A stretch of 64,000 nt of DNA from Gammaproteobacteria bacterium (GCA_016707425.1 JADJHU010000003.1:1-64000); one strand, 5' to 3'; counted from the first letter of the stretch, positions 27,041 through 36,828 are shown. Translations and numbers: made by a program. Notes: a model not told the origin generated them from the letters alone.

Positions 27041-27688
27041 TCAGAACCTGGCTTCCGGGATGAAGAGGATGTCCCCGGCCTGCATGGCAATGTTCTGTGT
27101 CACATCGCCCTTGTTCAGGAGGTTGTCGAGCTTCACGTGGATCTCGCGCGAGACACCGTTGTCAACCCGAATCACTTTGGCGCGGTTCCCCGCCGCATAC
27201 TGCGACAGGCCTCCCACCTCGATGATCACGTCCAGCACGGTGATGCCACTGCGGTAGGGAATGGCGCGCGGGCTCATGGCCTGTCCGACGACACGCACCT
27301 GCCCGAGCGCGCCTGCAGGGCGCACGACGATGATGCTCACCGAGGGGTTGCGCACGTACTCGGCGAGCACCTGCTCGATGTCGTGACCGAGTTGGGAGGC
27401 CGTCTTGCCGACCGCGACCATGTCGTTGACCAGCGGCGTCGAGATCTTGCCGTCCGGGCGCACCGGCACTTCGGCAGTGAGTTCAGCGTTCCGCAGCACG
27501 AACACCCGCAGCGTATCGCCCGGTCCAATGATGTACTCGGCCGCCGCAGCGGCAGGTACCTCAGGGCCCGCCTTGCCCACCGCCGACGGGGTCGACGAGC
27601 AGGCCGCTACGGCCACCAGCAGTGGCGCTGCAAGGAGCGCCCAGCGCAGGCGTCTGCGTCCGAGATGGATCCACGAAATCGGGGTCAT
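27041..27688 (-). CDS. Wza-like polysaccharide export lipoprotein (EpsE type)
   Basis: This is a 215-residue outer-membrane polysaccharide export protein. It has a lipoprotein signal ending VAVAAC (Cys30), the Poly_export domain at about 50-130 with YIIGPGDTLRVFVLR and VRPDGKISTPL, and a SLBB-type domain with YRSGITVLDVIIEVGG. It lacks the C-terminal amphipathic helix of E. coli Wza, as is usual in exosortase-type loci. Together with the beta-barrel encoded at the operon end it should form the exit channel. It lies 28 bases after the TPR lipoprotein and 18 bases before the chain-length gene. Confidence 0.88.
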   Translation of the reverse strand: MTPISWIHLGRRRLRWALLAAPLLVAVAACSSTPSAVGKAGPEVPAAAAAEYIIGPGDTLRVFVLRNAELTAEVPVRPDGKISTPLVNDMVAVGKTASQLGHDIEQVLAEYVRNPSVSIIVVRPAGALGQVRVVGQAMSPRAIPYRSGITVLDVIIEVGGLSQYAAGNRAKVIRVDNGVSREIHVKLDNLLNKGDVTQNIAMQAGDILFIPEARF

Positions 27689-27716
27689 CCGGCCAATCTC
27701 CCCTCAAACGAGCTCA

Positions 27717-30488
27717 TTACGTTGCATCAGGTGCTGCCCCGCCCTCAGCCAGAGCGGTACGGATGCGCTCGGCTTCAGGCAGGTCCGCGGGGTCGCCCAA
27801 TGGCGACAGAACGCTGGCAGCTTCGCGCTTTCTCCCTGCCTTGTACAGGGCAAGACCGACATGTCCGCGGATCACGCGGCTCCCGGGTGCAGCCGCCAGA
27901 GCCGCCTGCAGGCGCGTCAGTCCGTCGGGCACACTGCCCGCCTCGACCAGAAGCCATCCGAGCGTGTCGCTGATCTCCGGGTTATCCGGCGCCAGCGCCG
28001 CCGCCTGGCGTGCGACACCGAGTGCGCGCCGGTCGCCCGTCTCGTGATAGAGCCAGGCAAGGTTGTTGAGAGTCGTCGCGTCCTCCGGCGCACCCGTCGC
28101 GATGCGCTCGTACTGCGCGATTGCAAGTTCGCGCCGACCGCTCTCCAGATAGCGCGCGGCGAGGATGCGCCGCACAGGGAAGTCCGCCGGGCGTGTATTG
28201 AGCCAGCGCACGAGCACGGCCTCAGCGTCTTCGCTGCCCGCCAGGGCACGCATCTGGAATTCACGCACAGCGGCCTGCCAGAGCACACCCAGGCGAGCGG
28301 CTTTGGAATAGGCCTCAGCGGCGCCGGCAAAATCCTTCTCACGTGCAAGAATGTCGCCTTCGAGCACGAAGGGCGCCGCAGCTGAGGCGTGCTGCGCCTG
28401 GATCTCGCGCACCGCCTTGAGCGCCTCCGCCACGTGCCCTTCGCGCAGCTCAAGCAGCGCGAGCGAAATGGCGGGCATCAGTGATCCCGGCAGCGCCCGG
28501 CGGGCTTCCTCGAACAGCCGACGACCCGCGGCGAGATCGCCGGTCGCCACCTCCGCGCGACCCGCAGCATAGGCGAACTCCCCCGCGAGCGACTGCGGCG
28601 CATCCTTCGTCGCGAGAAGCGCGAGCGCGTCCCTGGGCCGGTGACCCCGGATCAGCAGCTCTGCGGCGACGAGCCGCACCTGCGGATCCGCCGGACGCGC
28701 CGCGACGAGCCCCTGCAGGCGCCGCACGGCTTCGTCCGCCCGCTGCGCATCAAGCAGGATCCGGGCCGCGCCCAACTGCGGCCCGACTTCATCGGGCCGC
28801 GCACGCGCGGCATCATCGAGGGCGCGCAGTGCCGCGTCGGCATTGTGCGAAGTGTGTTCGACGAGTGCGAGCGCCATGGCGCCCTCGTAGATCGCGTCGC
28901 GCCGTCTCGAGAGCTCGCTGGCAATCGCCCTGGCCGCGGGCAGTCGACCGCGCGACACGAGCACCGCGGCAAGCTCTCCCCCCGCCTTTGCGCCGAGCGG
29001 ACCGGTCACCATCGCCCGGCGCAGGAAGACCTCCGCAAGGTCGGGAGCTCCCGCGCGTATGGCGAAGCTCGCCGCAAGGAGCTGCAGCGTCGCGTCATGC
29101 GGGGATGCGTCCGCCATCTCGCGCATGGTCCGGAGGCCGGGCCCGGGCCCCTGCGGCATGGCCGCGGCCGCAAGTTGCATGCGCGCGCTCTCGATCAGCT
29201 CAGGTGGCAGCTCCTGCAGAATTGCAGACGCCTCCTGCCTTCGACCGGCCGCAATGTTTCCGGCGAGCAGCACGAGGCGCGCACCGTAGCGCTGCGAGCG
29301 CGCCGCAAGCTGCGCTGGCGTCGCCCCCCCCACCTCATCCTGGGCCGATGCGGAGGCAAGACGCGGATCGAGTGGCTGGCGGCTCTCGAACTGCTCGAGC
29401 GCGGGAGCGAGCGCCTCGACCGCCTCGGAGGGCCGCAGCAGCCGGATCTGCACCTCCGCGAGCGCCTGCCGTGCAGCGAGGTTGTCGGGGGCTGCCGCCA
29501 CGGCACGACGCAGCGACGTCTCGGCCTGCGAAAGATTGCCCTGCGCGAGCTGCACGCTGCCGAGCATCTGCCAGCCCGCGGAATTCCCCTCGTCGGCACG
29601 AACAACCTCCGTGAGTGCCTCGCTTGCCACCGTGTAGTCACGTTTCGCAAGAGCCACCGCTCCACGCAGGTACGCAGTCGCAATGAAGCCCGGGCCTTCG
29701 GCTGACAGTGCCTCGAGGGCACGCTCCGCGTCCGCGACGCGCCCGAGCGCGAGCCGCGTCTGGACGGCACCACCCAGTGCCCGGAAGCGCTCGAGCAGGC
29801 CATCCGGACGGGCCGACCGGTCGATTGCCGCCGTGAACACGCGCTCGGCATCGGCGATCTGCCCGGCACGAAGCAGGGCCTCGCCGCGCCCCACCAGCAC
29901 GGCTACATTGCGTGGCGCCGCCTCAGCCGCCTTTGCCGTGAGCGCGAGCGCGCCGTCCGAATCGCCCTCGCGCAGCAGGATTTCCGCAAGGGCGCTGGCG
30001 GCGAGCGGGTCGGCGGCTGCGCGTGGCACGAGCAGCCCGCGCGCCTCCGCGAGCCGGTTGAGCCCCGCGAGCGCCCGTGCCTCGAGGATCGCGCGCTCGC
30101 CGCCTCCCGCCTCGCCGGCAGGTGGCTGCGCGCGCAGCGCATCGAGCGCCGACTGGTAGTGGCCGAGATCGACCGCAATGCGCACAGCGGTCAGCGCGAG
30201 CGCCGGCGTCCGCGCCGGCGGCGCGATGCGCTCCAGTTCCTGCGCGGCCACAACGGTCTGTCCCGCGCGGTAGAGCGCGGTGACGAAGGCGGCATGAGTG
30301 CGCGCATCGTCCGGGTACTTGAGCACCGCCGCGCGGGCCTCGACCAGTGCTGCGCGGTAGTCGCCCGCCGCACCGTAGCGATCCGCACGCTCCAGGCGAG
30401 CCTCGACGGACCCGCCACGCGAGCAGCCGGCGACCAGTACGAGCAGCAGCAGCGCGAGCAGTGCGGACCAGCACCATCCGTGCCGCAT
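27717..30488 (-). CDS. prsT: TPR-repeat lipoprotein (PrsT-like)
   Basis: This is a 923-residue lipoprotein. ATG 30488 gives a signal with lipobox LVLVAGC (Cys21). The remainder is about 20 tetratricopeptide repeats; repeats such as GWQMLGSVQLAQGNLSQAE and TLNNLAWLYHETGDRRALG are clear. It matches the PEP-CTERM system TPR lipoprotein PrsT in size, topology and place beside PrsK/PrsR and the exosortase. Upstream in-frame codons belong to the region before the true signal peptide and are not used. A scaffolding role in assembling the export machinery is inferred from AlgK/PelB-like TPR proteins. Confidence 0.85.
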   Translation of the reverse strand: MRHGWCWSALLALLLLVLVAGCSRGGSVEARLERADRYGAAGDYRAALVEARAAVLKYPDDARTHAAFVTALYRAGQTVVAAQELERIAPPARTPALALTAVRIAVDLGHYQSALDALRAQPPAGEAGGGERAILEARALAGLNRLAEARGLLVPRAAADPLAASALAEILLREGDSDGALALTAKAAEAAPRNVAVLVGRGEALLRAGQIADAERVFTAAIDRSARPDGLLERFRALGGAVQTRLALGRVADAERALEALSAEGPGFIATAYLRGAVALAKRDYTVASEALTEVVRADEGNSAGWQMLGSVQLAQGNLSQAETSLRRAVAAAPDNLAARQALAEVQIRLLRPSEAVEALAPALEQFESRQPLDPRLASASAQDEVGGATPAQLAARSQRYGARLVLLAGNIAAGRRQEASAILQELPPELIESARMQLAAAAMPQGPGPGLRTMREMADASPHDATLQLLAASFAIRAGAPDLAEVFLRRAMVTGPLGAKAGGELAAVLVSRGRLPAARAIASELSRRRDAIYEGAMALALVEHTSHNADAALRALDDAARARPDEVGPQLGAARILLDAQRADEAVRRLQGLVAARPADPQVRLVAAELLIRGHRPRDALALLATKDAPQSLAGEFAYAAGRAEVATGDLAAGRRLFEEARRALPGSLMPAISLALLELREGHVAEALKAVREIQAQHASAAAPFVLEGDILAREKDFAGAAEAYSKAARLGVLWQAAVREFQMRALAGSEDAEAVLVRWLNTRPADFPVRRILAARYLESGRRELAIAQYERIATGAPEDATTLNNLAWLYHETGDRRALGVARQAAALAPDNPEISDTLGWLLVEAGSVPDGLTRLQAALAAAPGSRVIRGHVGLALYKAGRKREAASVLSPLGDPADLPEAERIRTALAEGGAAPDAT

Positions 30489-30523
30489 GCTCCCCACACC
30501 CGTCCACTGAGCCGATTGCCCGT

Positions 30524-31075
30524 TCACGGCGCTCCGTATATCTGAGGGTCGAGACGGTGCATGAATCCTTCGAGCCGGGCCTTCGCCGAAACACAGTCCA
30601 CGTCGCACGCGGCCTCGAGCATCGTGATGGCCATGTGGTCGCCGCCGACGACGAGCTGCGAAAGCAGCGCCACCTTCGCTCGCACTGAACGATCGAAGGT
30701 CGATGTTCTAACCCTAAACCACCATCTTATTACCCGATAGCCCGAATCCGGCCTGTAGACGACCTGTTCCGCGAACCGGATCACGCTTTTTCCCGTCCGC
30801 GCAACCGATCCGGTCGACTCCTGCACGGTCACAGACTTCCCGGGACCGAGGATCGCCGCACGCACCATGGCGAGGCCGTCAGCACGCAGTGGCCGACGGA
30901 TCGTGGCACCGGCGATCCGGATCGGTGCATCCTCTCCGTCGTACTCCCACAGATCGACATCCCGCGTGCGCCGCTCTCCCGAGACGCCAGGCCGCACCAG
31001 AAGACGAACCGCGCCATCGGCGATCACCGGCGGGGGCGCGCTGGTGACCGGATCGGGCGCACGCGTGCCCACCAC
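30524..31075 (-). CDS. EpsI-type exosortase-associated domain, start uncertain
   Basis: This frame gives about 183 residues with the EpsI pattern: a beta-rich middle (EDAPIRIAGATIRRPL), then YRVIRWWFRVRTST, then an alpha segment KVALLSQLVVGGDHMAITML. EpsI normally follows the exosortase core, often fused to it. Here it is one frame away from the exosortase that overlaps its first 50 bases. A GTG at 31075 could start it separately, but then it would lack the usual N-terminal membrane segment. I think a fused exosortase-EpsI gene with an indel (and perhaps a small deletion) at 31030-31090 is more likely than two overlapping genes. Confidence 0.65.
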   Translation of the reverse strand: MVGTRAPDPVTSAPPPVIADGAVRLLVRPGVSGERRTRDVDLWEYDGEDAPIRIAGATIRRPLRADGLAMVRAAILGPGKSVTVQESTGSVARTGKSVIRFAEQVVYRPDSGYRVIRWWFRVRTSTFDRSVRAKVALLSQLVVGGDHMAITMLEAACDVDCVSAKARLEGFMHRLDPQIYGAP

Positions 31076-31827
31076 TGCACCCACGGGTGCTGCAGGTGGG
31101 TCACCTGTCCGACATAGATGACCGCTCCGACGCGCACCCAGTTCGCCACCAGGGCCAGTGCGAATGCGAGCACGAGCAGAAGCGCACGGGCGCGGACAGT
31201 GAGTCCACGTACCGCAATGCTCAGGATGGCCACTGCCAGCATGATCATCACGTACTTGACTCCCGCACAGCCCTGCTCGATGACGAACTCGCCCGCGGGC
31301 ACGACCACGTGGTTCGCCTCGACGAAGACCGGAACTCCGAACCAGGGCAGCGCAGCACCCACGGCGGCGGCAGTCAGCCGCTGGAGCGGTACTGCGGCAT
31401 GCTCCCAGCCCTCGCTTGCCGTCAGAAAGAGCGCGAGCGGCAGCACCGCGGCGCCGGCTGCTGACCTGCCGAGCGTCGCGCCCACGAGCGCGAGACCCGA
31501 AAACACCACGAGCAGCTGCTGCAGCGCCGAAACACCCGCGAGCCAGGCCACGACCCACGCGAGGGCCCCGATCACGAGTACAGACGCGTCCATCGGGCGC
31601 GGGGCCAGCGCCCGGTCCGGAAGGCGGAACAGGCGATATCCGGCGATCAGGATGCCCAGCACCGCGAGGATGGGACCCTGCTCGTACTGCGGATCGGAAA
31701 GGCACAGATGCAGCCAGTCGCGCCAGGTCGGAAGAAACGCGACCAGCCACAACGCGAGGACGGCAATGAGCAGAACGGCTCGACGCGCGGCGGACTCCTC
31801 GCCTGCGATGATCGCCTTCATCCTCAC
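31024..31827 (-). CDS. exosortase core, C-terminus disrupted
   Basis: This is a 267-residue polytopic membrane protein with about seven hydrophobic segments. It has the exosortase catalytic triad: Cys187 (IEQGCAGVKY), Arg232 (NWVRVGAVIYVG) and His247 (THLQHPW). Exosortases cleave PEP-CTERM tails and transfer proteins to the envelope; the Cys motif here (GCAG) departs from the common ACSG. The frame ends about 20 residues after the His, where the last membrane segment should be, and the EpsI domain continues in another frame. ATG 31827 or 31821 is possible. It follows the PrsR-like gene by 11 bases. No PEP-CTERM substrate is visible in this window. Confidence 0.8.
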   Translation of the reverse strand: MRMKAIIAGEESAARRAVLLIAVLALWLVAFLPTWRDWLHLCLSDPQYEQGPILAVLGILIAGYRLFRLPDRALAPRPMDASVLVIGALAWVVAWLAGVSALQQLLVVFSGLALVGATLGRSAAGAAVLPLALFLTASEGWEHAAVPLQRLTAAAVGAALPWFGVPVFVEANHVVVPAGEFVIEQGCAGVKYVMIMLAVAILSIAVRGLTVRARALLLVLAFALALVANWVRVGAVIYVGQVTHLQHPWVQWWARVRPIRSPARPRR

Positions 31828-31838
31828 CGCAACCCGTC

Positions 31839-33284
31839 TCAGCTCACCACGGGCCGATTGCCCCCGGGCCTCGTGTCGACTGCAGCCGCGCCAGTCCGCT
31901 CCTCGGCCTGTGGTCCATACGATGCCGCGTCGAGCCCGAGCCTCCTGAGCAGATCGTAGAGCGTCGGGCGCGTGATACCGAGCAGCTCGGCGGCACGCGA
32001 GAGATTGCCCCCACTGACCCCGAGCGCCTGACGCACGGCTCGCCGCTCCGCCTCCGAGCGGACCGCTCTCAGATTCAGAACGTCCTCCCCATCCACAGCC
32101 TCTTCCAGACCAAGATCTGCAGCGACGATCTCGCGTCCGTCGGCAACCAGCACGGCACGCGTCACCTTGTTCTCGAGCTCCCGGACGTTGCCCGGCCAGC
32201 CGTACGCATCGAGGGCGCGCCGCGCGCCCTCCGACAACGGCAGCACAGGCCTGCCATGTTTGCGGGCCGCCTGATCGATGAAGATTCGGGCGAGCATGAG
32301 CGCATCGCCCTTCCGCTCCCGCAGCGGCGGGATGTCCACGACGATCTCGCTCACCCGATAGAAAAGATCTTCGCGGAAACTCCCGGCCTGGATTGCCTTC
32401 TGCAGATCCCTGTTGGTCGCGCAGACCACGCGCACATCCACCGGGATCGCCTCGCGACCGCCGATTCGCTCGATGACGCGTTCCTGCAGGAACCGCAGCA
32501 GCTTCGCCTGCAGAGCGAGAGGCATGTCACCGATCTCGTCGAGAAAAAGCGTGCCGCCATCCGCCTGTTCGACGCGACCGATCGACTGCCTGACGGCGCC
32601 GGTAAAGGCGCCACGCTCGTGCCCGAAGAGCTCACTCTCGAGCAGGGCTTCCGGGATCGCCGCGCAGTTGATGGCCACGAAGGGCCGGGCACTCCGCGGG
32701 CTCATCGCGTGCGCCGCGCGCGCAAGCACCTCCTTGCCCGTCCCGCTCTCACCGAGCAGGAGGAGCGTCGCCGAAGTCGGGCCCACCTTTTCGATGAGCC
32801 GCGTCACCTTGAGGAAGACCTCGCTCGCGCCGGCCGCACCCCCAAGTGCGTACGGTCCCTGACGCTCCGCGAGCCGCTCGTTCTCGAGCTCGAGGCCATG
32901 GATGTGATACGCGCGCTGGAGCACGAGAGCGAGAGCATCAAGGTCGATCGGCTTCGCGAAGAAATCGTAGGCACCGCGCGCCACTGCCCGCACACCGGCG
33001 TCCTTCTCGGCGTTACCCGTGACGACGATGACCTTGGTGTGCGGCATGAGCCGCACAGTCTGCTCGAGGAGTCGCATGCCTTCTTCGATTCCTGCACTCT
33101 GCGGCGGCAGCCCCAGGTCCTGCAGCACCACCGCCGGTTCGAGGCGGCGGATCTGTGCAAGCGCCTCCTCCGCGTTTGCAGCAAATGCAACCTGGTAGGC
33201 ATCGAGCGACCAGCGCAGCTGCTTCTGCAGACCGATGTCGTCCTCCACGACGAGCAGCACAGGCTTTTGTGTCTCGGCGGCCAT
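31839..33284 (-). CDS. prsR: sigma54-dependent response regulator (PrsR-like)
   Basis: This is a 481-residue NtrC-type activator. The receiver has VVEDD, phospho-acceptor Asp56 (VLQDLGLPP) and Lys111 (FFAKPID). The AAA+ domain has Walker A GESGTGKE (178-185), GAFTGA (225-230) and LFLDEIGDMP. The C-terminal Fis helix-turn-helix is GGNLSRAAELLGITRPTLYD. ATG 33284 is chosen because the receiver begins there; upstream codons overlap prsK antisense. It lies 16 bases after the PrsK-like kinase gene. PrsK-PrsR pairs activate sigma54 promoters of exosortase genes and substrates; I could not find a clear -24/-12 element in the nearby gaps. Confidence 0.9.
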   Translation of the reverse strand: MAAETQKPVLLVVEDDIGLQKQLRWSLDAYQVAFAANAEEALAQIRRLEPAVVLQDLGLPPQSAGIEEGMRLLEQTVRLMPHTKVIVVTGNAEKDAGVRAVARGAYDFFAKPIDLDALALVLQRAYHIHGLELENERLAERQGPYALGGAAGASEVFLKVTRLIEKVGPTSATLLLLGESGTGKEVLARAAHAMSPRSARPFVAINCAAIPEALLESELFGHERGAFTGAVRQSIGRVEQADGGTLFLDEIGDMPLALQAKLLRFLQERVIERIGGREAIPVDVRVVCATNRDLQKAIQAGSFREDLFYRVSEIVVDIPPLRERKGDALMLARIFIDQAARKHGRPVLPLSEGARRALDAYGWPGNVRELENKVTRAVLVADGREIVAADLGLEEAVDGEDVLNLRAVRSEAERRAVRQALGVSGGNLSRAAELLGITRPTLYDLLRRLGLDAASYGPQAEERTGAAAVDTRPGGNRPVVS

Positions 33285-33300
33285 CGACCCACCCTTGTTG

Positions 33301-35424
33301 TCAGGACGGCGCAGCGACAATACAGCTCTCGGGCAGCGTGATGACAAACACTGTCCCGCGTCCGGGTACCGAGGCAACGGTGATGTCGCCGCCGACGGCA
33401 CGCACGAACTCGCGCGACTGAAAGGCTCCGATGCCCATTCCCTGGCTCCCCTTCGTCGACTCGAACGGACGGAAGAGGCGGTCCCGGACAAACGCGGGTT
33501 CCATCCCGCAACCGCTGTCGGTCACGCTGATGCGCACGCCCGAGTCGCCTCGTCCCACCCCCACTTGAACTATACCATCGGGGGGCGTGGCGTCCTGTGC
33601 GTTGCGGATCACATGCTGGAGAACGGAGATGAAGCGCTCCGCGGGGATCTCGACCGCGGCATCGACGGCACCCTCCTCGAGGCGCGGCCTGGGAACGCGA
33701 TCCTCGCACCGGCGGACGGCCTCACGGACGAGCTGCACAACCGGAGCGCTGCGCGCTGTCTCTTCGAAGCGCCCACGGCTGAGATCGTCCAGCAGACGCG
33801 TCATGCGCTTGACCGACCCGTCGATGGTCTCGATCGCATCGCGGAAGAACTCCGGATCCTGCCCATACCGGGCGGCATTACGCACGACGAGCGTCTGCTG
33901 CGCGACGAGGTTCTTCAGGTCATGCATCACAAACGCAACAAACTGGTTGTAGGCCGCAAACTGCTTCGACTGGGTCACCGCGAGCGCGGCCTCATGGAGG
34001 GCAAGATAGCTGGCCGCCTGTCGACCTGCCGCACGCAGGATGTCGAGATCTTCCCAGGTGATGCCCGGCGACATCCGCGGCTGGTAGAGGACCACGAAGC
34101 CGACGAGCCGCTTCGCATGCAGGAGCGGCACGACGAGCCACGCGTCCCTGGACTCGAGGAGCCACCCTGGAGGCAGCGGCAGCCCGTCGACACGTAGGGT
34201 AGTCCTGCGCAGCGCATCGAGGTCATAGATCCACTCCTGCGAGCGCATCATCTCCACGAACGGATGGTCTGCCGCGACCGGCTGCGCACACTCCGGCGGC
34301 ACATCGCCCGCACGGAACGCGTAGCTGGCGCCGGATTCGGCGCCCACCCACAACCCCGCCCGACGCGCCCCGATGATCGCCGCGAGCGAACTCCCGATGC
34401 GCTCGTGGAGGTCCCCCTCCACCGACGCTGTGGTGAGGGTGGAGATGAGCCCCATCCATTCCGCACGATAGTCGTACTTGCCGGCGTGCAGGTGCTTCTG
34501 CACCAGCACCGAGATCGTCGCGCGCATCTGTCCCGAGGAGAGCACCCCGACGAAGGCGAAGACCGACAGGGCGAAGAAGATGACCTGCATCACGCCGCCC
34601 CAACTCCCACCCAGCAGACGCACATAGCTGCCCGTGAGCGCAACCACCACGAAATACGCCCCCGCCACGAACACACTCGTCGTGTAAAGCGTCAGGCTGC
34701 GCGAAACGAACAGCTGGCTCCACCACTGGCGGATTCGGGCCGCCCCGATGGCGATCGGCACGCCCAGCAGTGCCACGAAGTAGCCGCGCGCGCTCCAGGC
34801 GTCGACCGGCATGCCCCAGGGAAGCAACGTGATGGAAAAGAGGAAGACATCGAAACCACAGGCGAGCGCAAGACCGGACAGCAGCAATTTGATCGCGCCC
34901 GCGCCGCTGACAGGCAGGTTCCGATATGCCTGCTCGATGAGGAAGAGAACTGCGACCGAGACCAGCAGGGGCGCGGGCGCAAACGCCTGATTCACATGCG
35001 CATCGATGACGTGCAGGTCGTACAGGAGCGAGATGCCGAGCGTGTAGACGACCCCCAGCGCAGGGAGCACATAGGCGACGAACCGCAGGCGCTGCGCACC
35101 CTCCGCGTCACGGCTCACGAGCCGACCGATGACGATCGCCCAGGCCGCGCCCCGGAGTACTTCGGCGAGAAAGAGCCCCCAGGGACGATCGAACGTGGGG
35201 GCATGATCGCTCGCCGCCACCAGCGCCCAGCCCACGGTCACGCCACAGGCCACGACCAGCAGAGAGCCCCGCACCCGCTCTCGCCAGGCCGTGAGCAGGA
35301 GCAGTGTCAGCACCCCGAAAACGAGTGCCGCCGCCAGGTAGCCGAGGAATGCAGGATCCCGCAACTCACCCCCCTTCCTGACGCGGACCCGCTGCCGTTG
35401 CCGGCGCGCGGCTCCGCCGATCAC
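33301..35424 (-). CDS. prsK: PEP-CTERM-type membrane histidine kinase (PrsK-like)
   Basis: This protein of about 690-707 residues has a large N-terminal region of about eight membrane helices, a GAF domain (about 330-480), HisKA with FVMHDLKN (His501 counted from GTG 35424) and HATPase with HVIRNAQDAT, DSGCGM and GMGIGAF. GTG 35424 starts 3 bases after the sugar transferase gene; a TTG at 35364, preceded by the purine-rich AGGAAGGGGGG, would give 687 residues and a more family-like start right at the first helix. It senses an unknown signal and controls PrsR. Confidence 0.9.
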   Translation of the reverse strand: MIGGAARRQRQRVRVRKGGELRDPAFLGYLAAALVFGVLTLLLLTAWRERVRGSLLVVACGVTVGWALVAASDHAPTFDRPWGLFLAEVLRGAAWAIVIGRLVSRDAEGAQRLRFVAYVLPALGVVYTLGISLLYDLHVIDAHVNQAFAPAPLLVSVAVLFLIEQAYRNLPVSGAGAIKLLLSGLALACGFDVFLFSITLLPWGMPVDAWSARGYFVALLGVPIAIGAARIRQWWSQLFVSRSLTLYTTSVFVAGAYFVVVALTGSYVRLLGGSWGGVMQVIFFALSVFAFVGVLSSGQMRATISVLVQKHLHAGKYDYRAEWMGLISTLTTASVEGDLHERIGSSLAAIIGARRAGLWVGAESGASYAFRAGDVPPECAQPVAADHPFVEMMRSQEWIYDLDALRRTTLRVDGLPLPPGWLLESRDAWLVVPLLHAKRLVGFVVLYQPRMSPGITWEDLDILRAAGRQAASYLALHEAALAVTQSKQFAAYNQFVAFVMHDLKNLVAQQTLVVRNAARYGQDPEFFRDAIETIDGSVKRMTRLLDDLSRGRFEETARSAPVVQLVREAVRRCEDRVPRPRLEEGAVDAAVEIPAERFISVLQHVIRNAQDATPPDGIVQVGVGRGDSGVRISVTDSGCGMEPAFVRDRLFRPFESTKGSQGMGIGAFQSREFVRAVGGDITVASVPGRGTVFVITLPESCIVAAPS

Positions 35425-35427
35425 CGC

Positions 35428-36828
35428 TCAGCGCGCACCCTTACGCAACAGGATGACCTCGACAGTCTGCAGCGCAATCATGATGTCCAGCGTCAGACTG
35501 CGGTTCTTCACGTAGTATAAGTCGTATTCGAGCTTCTCCGCGGCATCTGCATCGGAGGAACCGTAGGGGTAACAGAGCTGCGCCCACCCGGTGAGACCGG
35601 GCTTCACGCTGTGGCGCTCCGCGTAGTAAGGAATCGTCTCGCTCAGACGCGCCACGAATTCCGGGCGCTCCGGGCGCGGACCCACGAAGCGCATGTCGCC
35701 GCGCAGGACATTCCACAGCTGCGGCAGCTCATCGATGCGCGCCTTGCGGATGAAGCCGCCGACACGTGTCACGCGCGGGTCGTGGCGCTGCGCCCAGATT
35801 GCCTTGCCGCCCTTCTCGGCGTCGACGCTCATGCTGCGGAACTTGAGCACCTCGAAGGGGCGGCCGCCCAGCCCGACGCGGCTCTGCCGGTAGAGGATCG
35901 GAGCAGAGAACCCATCCTCGATCCTGATGGCGAGCGCGGTAAGCGCCATGATGGGCCAGGCGACCAGAAGAAGCGCCACGCTCGCTGCAATGTCGAGTGC
36001 GCGCGAGAGGATTTCGCGCACGTACCCCGTCCGGATGCCGTCGCCAAAGATAAACCAGGTCGGATTGAGCAAGTCGATCTTGACTCTTCCGGCCTCCCGC
36101 TCCAGGAACGAGACGAGATCGAGGATCTCGATACCCTGGAGGCGGCAATTCAGCAGAGCGCGGATCGGAAACGCCCGGCGTCGGTCATCCATCGCAACGA
36201 CGATCTCGTCGATCTGCTCCCTGAGCGCCCAGCCGGCGAGGTCGGGCGGCGGGTCGATGACCCGCTCCGGAGGCACCTTCTGGTCCTCACCCTCGCAGCG
36301 GACGAAGTTCACGATGCGGAACCCTCGCTGGTCGACGCGGCGCCGCAGTTGCAGCAGGCTGCTTGCGAGGCGGCCGGAGCCGTACACCAGCACGCGGCGC
36401 TTGAAGACCTCGTCGCCGACGACCTTGTCCATGATCAGTCGAACGCTGCCGCAGACCACGAAGGCGATGAGCGTGGCGAGCAGCAGCGCGCCTCGCCCGA
36501 TGTGCATGCCCGGTACGAAATAGAAAAAGACGCTGGTCGCGGCCATCGCAGCGAGGAGCGCGAGGGCCAGCCGGGCGAGGCTCCCGAGAAGCGCGCTCCG
36601 CTGGCGGGCACTGTAGAGCCCGAGCGCCCCGATGGCCGCAACGGCGACCACCGAGAACATGATTGCGCGCGGGAGCAGAGGCCCGTAGCTCCCCTCGACC
36701 GAGCCGAGCGGGCGCGTAAAGCGCAGCGCGATGGCGGCATAGAACGCCGCCGCACAGCCGAGCGCCTCCGCGATCCCCACGATCACATACGGAAGGCTGA
36801 AGTAAAGGTTAAGGAGCCTGACTCGCAA
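35428..36828 (-). CDS. polyprenyl-phosphate sugar-1-phosphate transferase (exosortase-locus type)
   Basis: This 466-residue initiating enzyme moves a sugar-1-phosphate onto undecaprenyl phosphate at the inner membrane. Four N-terminal helices precede a CoA-binding-like fold (VLVYGSGRLASSLLQ), then another helix and the catalytic bacterial sugar transferase domain with EVLKFRSM, DELPQLWNVLRGDM, VGPRPERPEF and KPGLTGWAQ. It matches the PEP-CTERM system sugar transferase by length and layout. The start is TTG 36828 with GGGGTGA seven bases before it. It is the first gene of the nine-gene operon. Confidence 0.9.
   Translation of the reverse strand: MRVRLLNLYFSLPYVIVGIAEALGCAAAFYAAIALRFTRPLGSVEGSYGPLLPRAIMFSVVAVAAIGALGLYSARQRSALLGSLARLALALLAAMAATSVFFYFVPGMHIGRGALLLATLIAFVVCGSVRLIMDKVVGDEVFKRRVLVYGSGRLASSLLQLRRRVDQRGFRIVNFVRCEGEDQKVPPERVIDPPPDLAGWALREQIDEIVVAMDDRRRAFPIRALLNCRLQGIEILDLVSFLEREAGRVKIDLLNPTWFIFGDGIRTGYVREILSRALDIAASVALLLVAWPIMALTALAIRIEDGFSAPILYRQSRVGLGGRPFEVLKFRSMSVDAEKGGKAIWAQRHDPRVTRVGGFIRKARIDELPQLWNVLRGDMRFVGPRPERPEFVARLSETIPYYAERHSVKPGLTGWAQLCYPYGSSDADAAEKLEYDLYYVKNRSLTLDIMIALQTVEVILLRKGAR

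Noticed and set aside
28481..29705. Long plus-strand ORFs in two frames
   Set aside because: They are antisense to the TPR lipoprotein; Arg/Pro-rich shadows.
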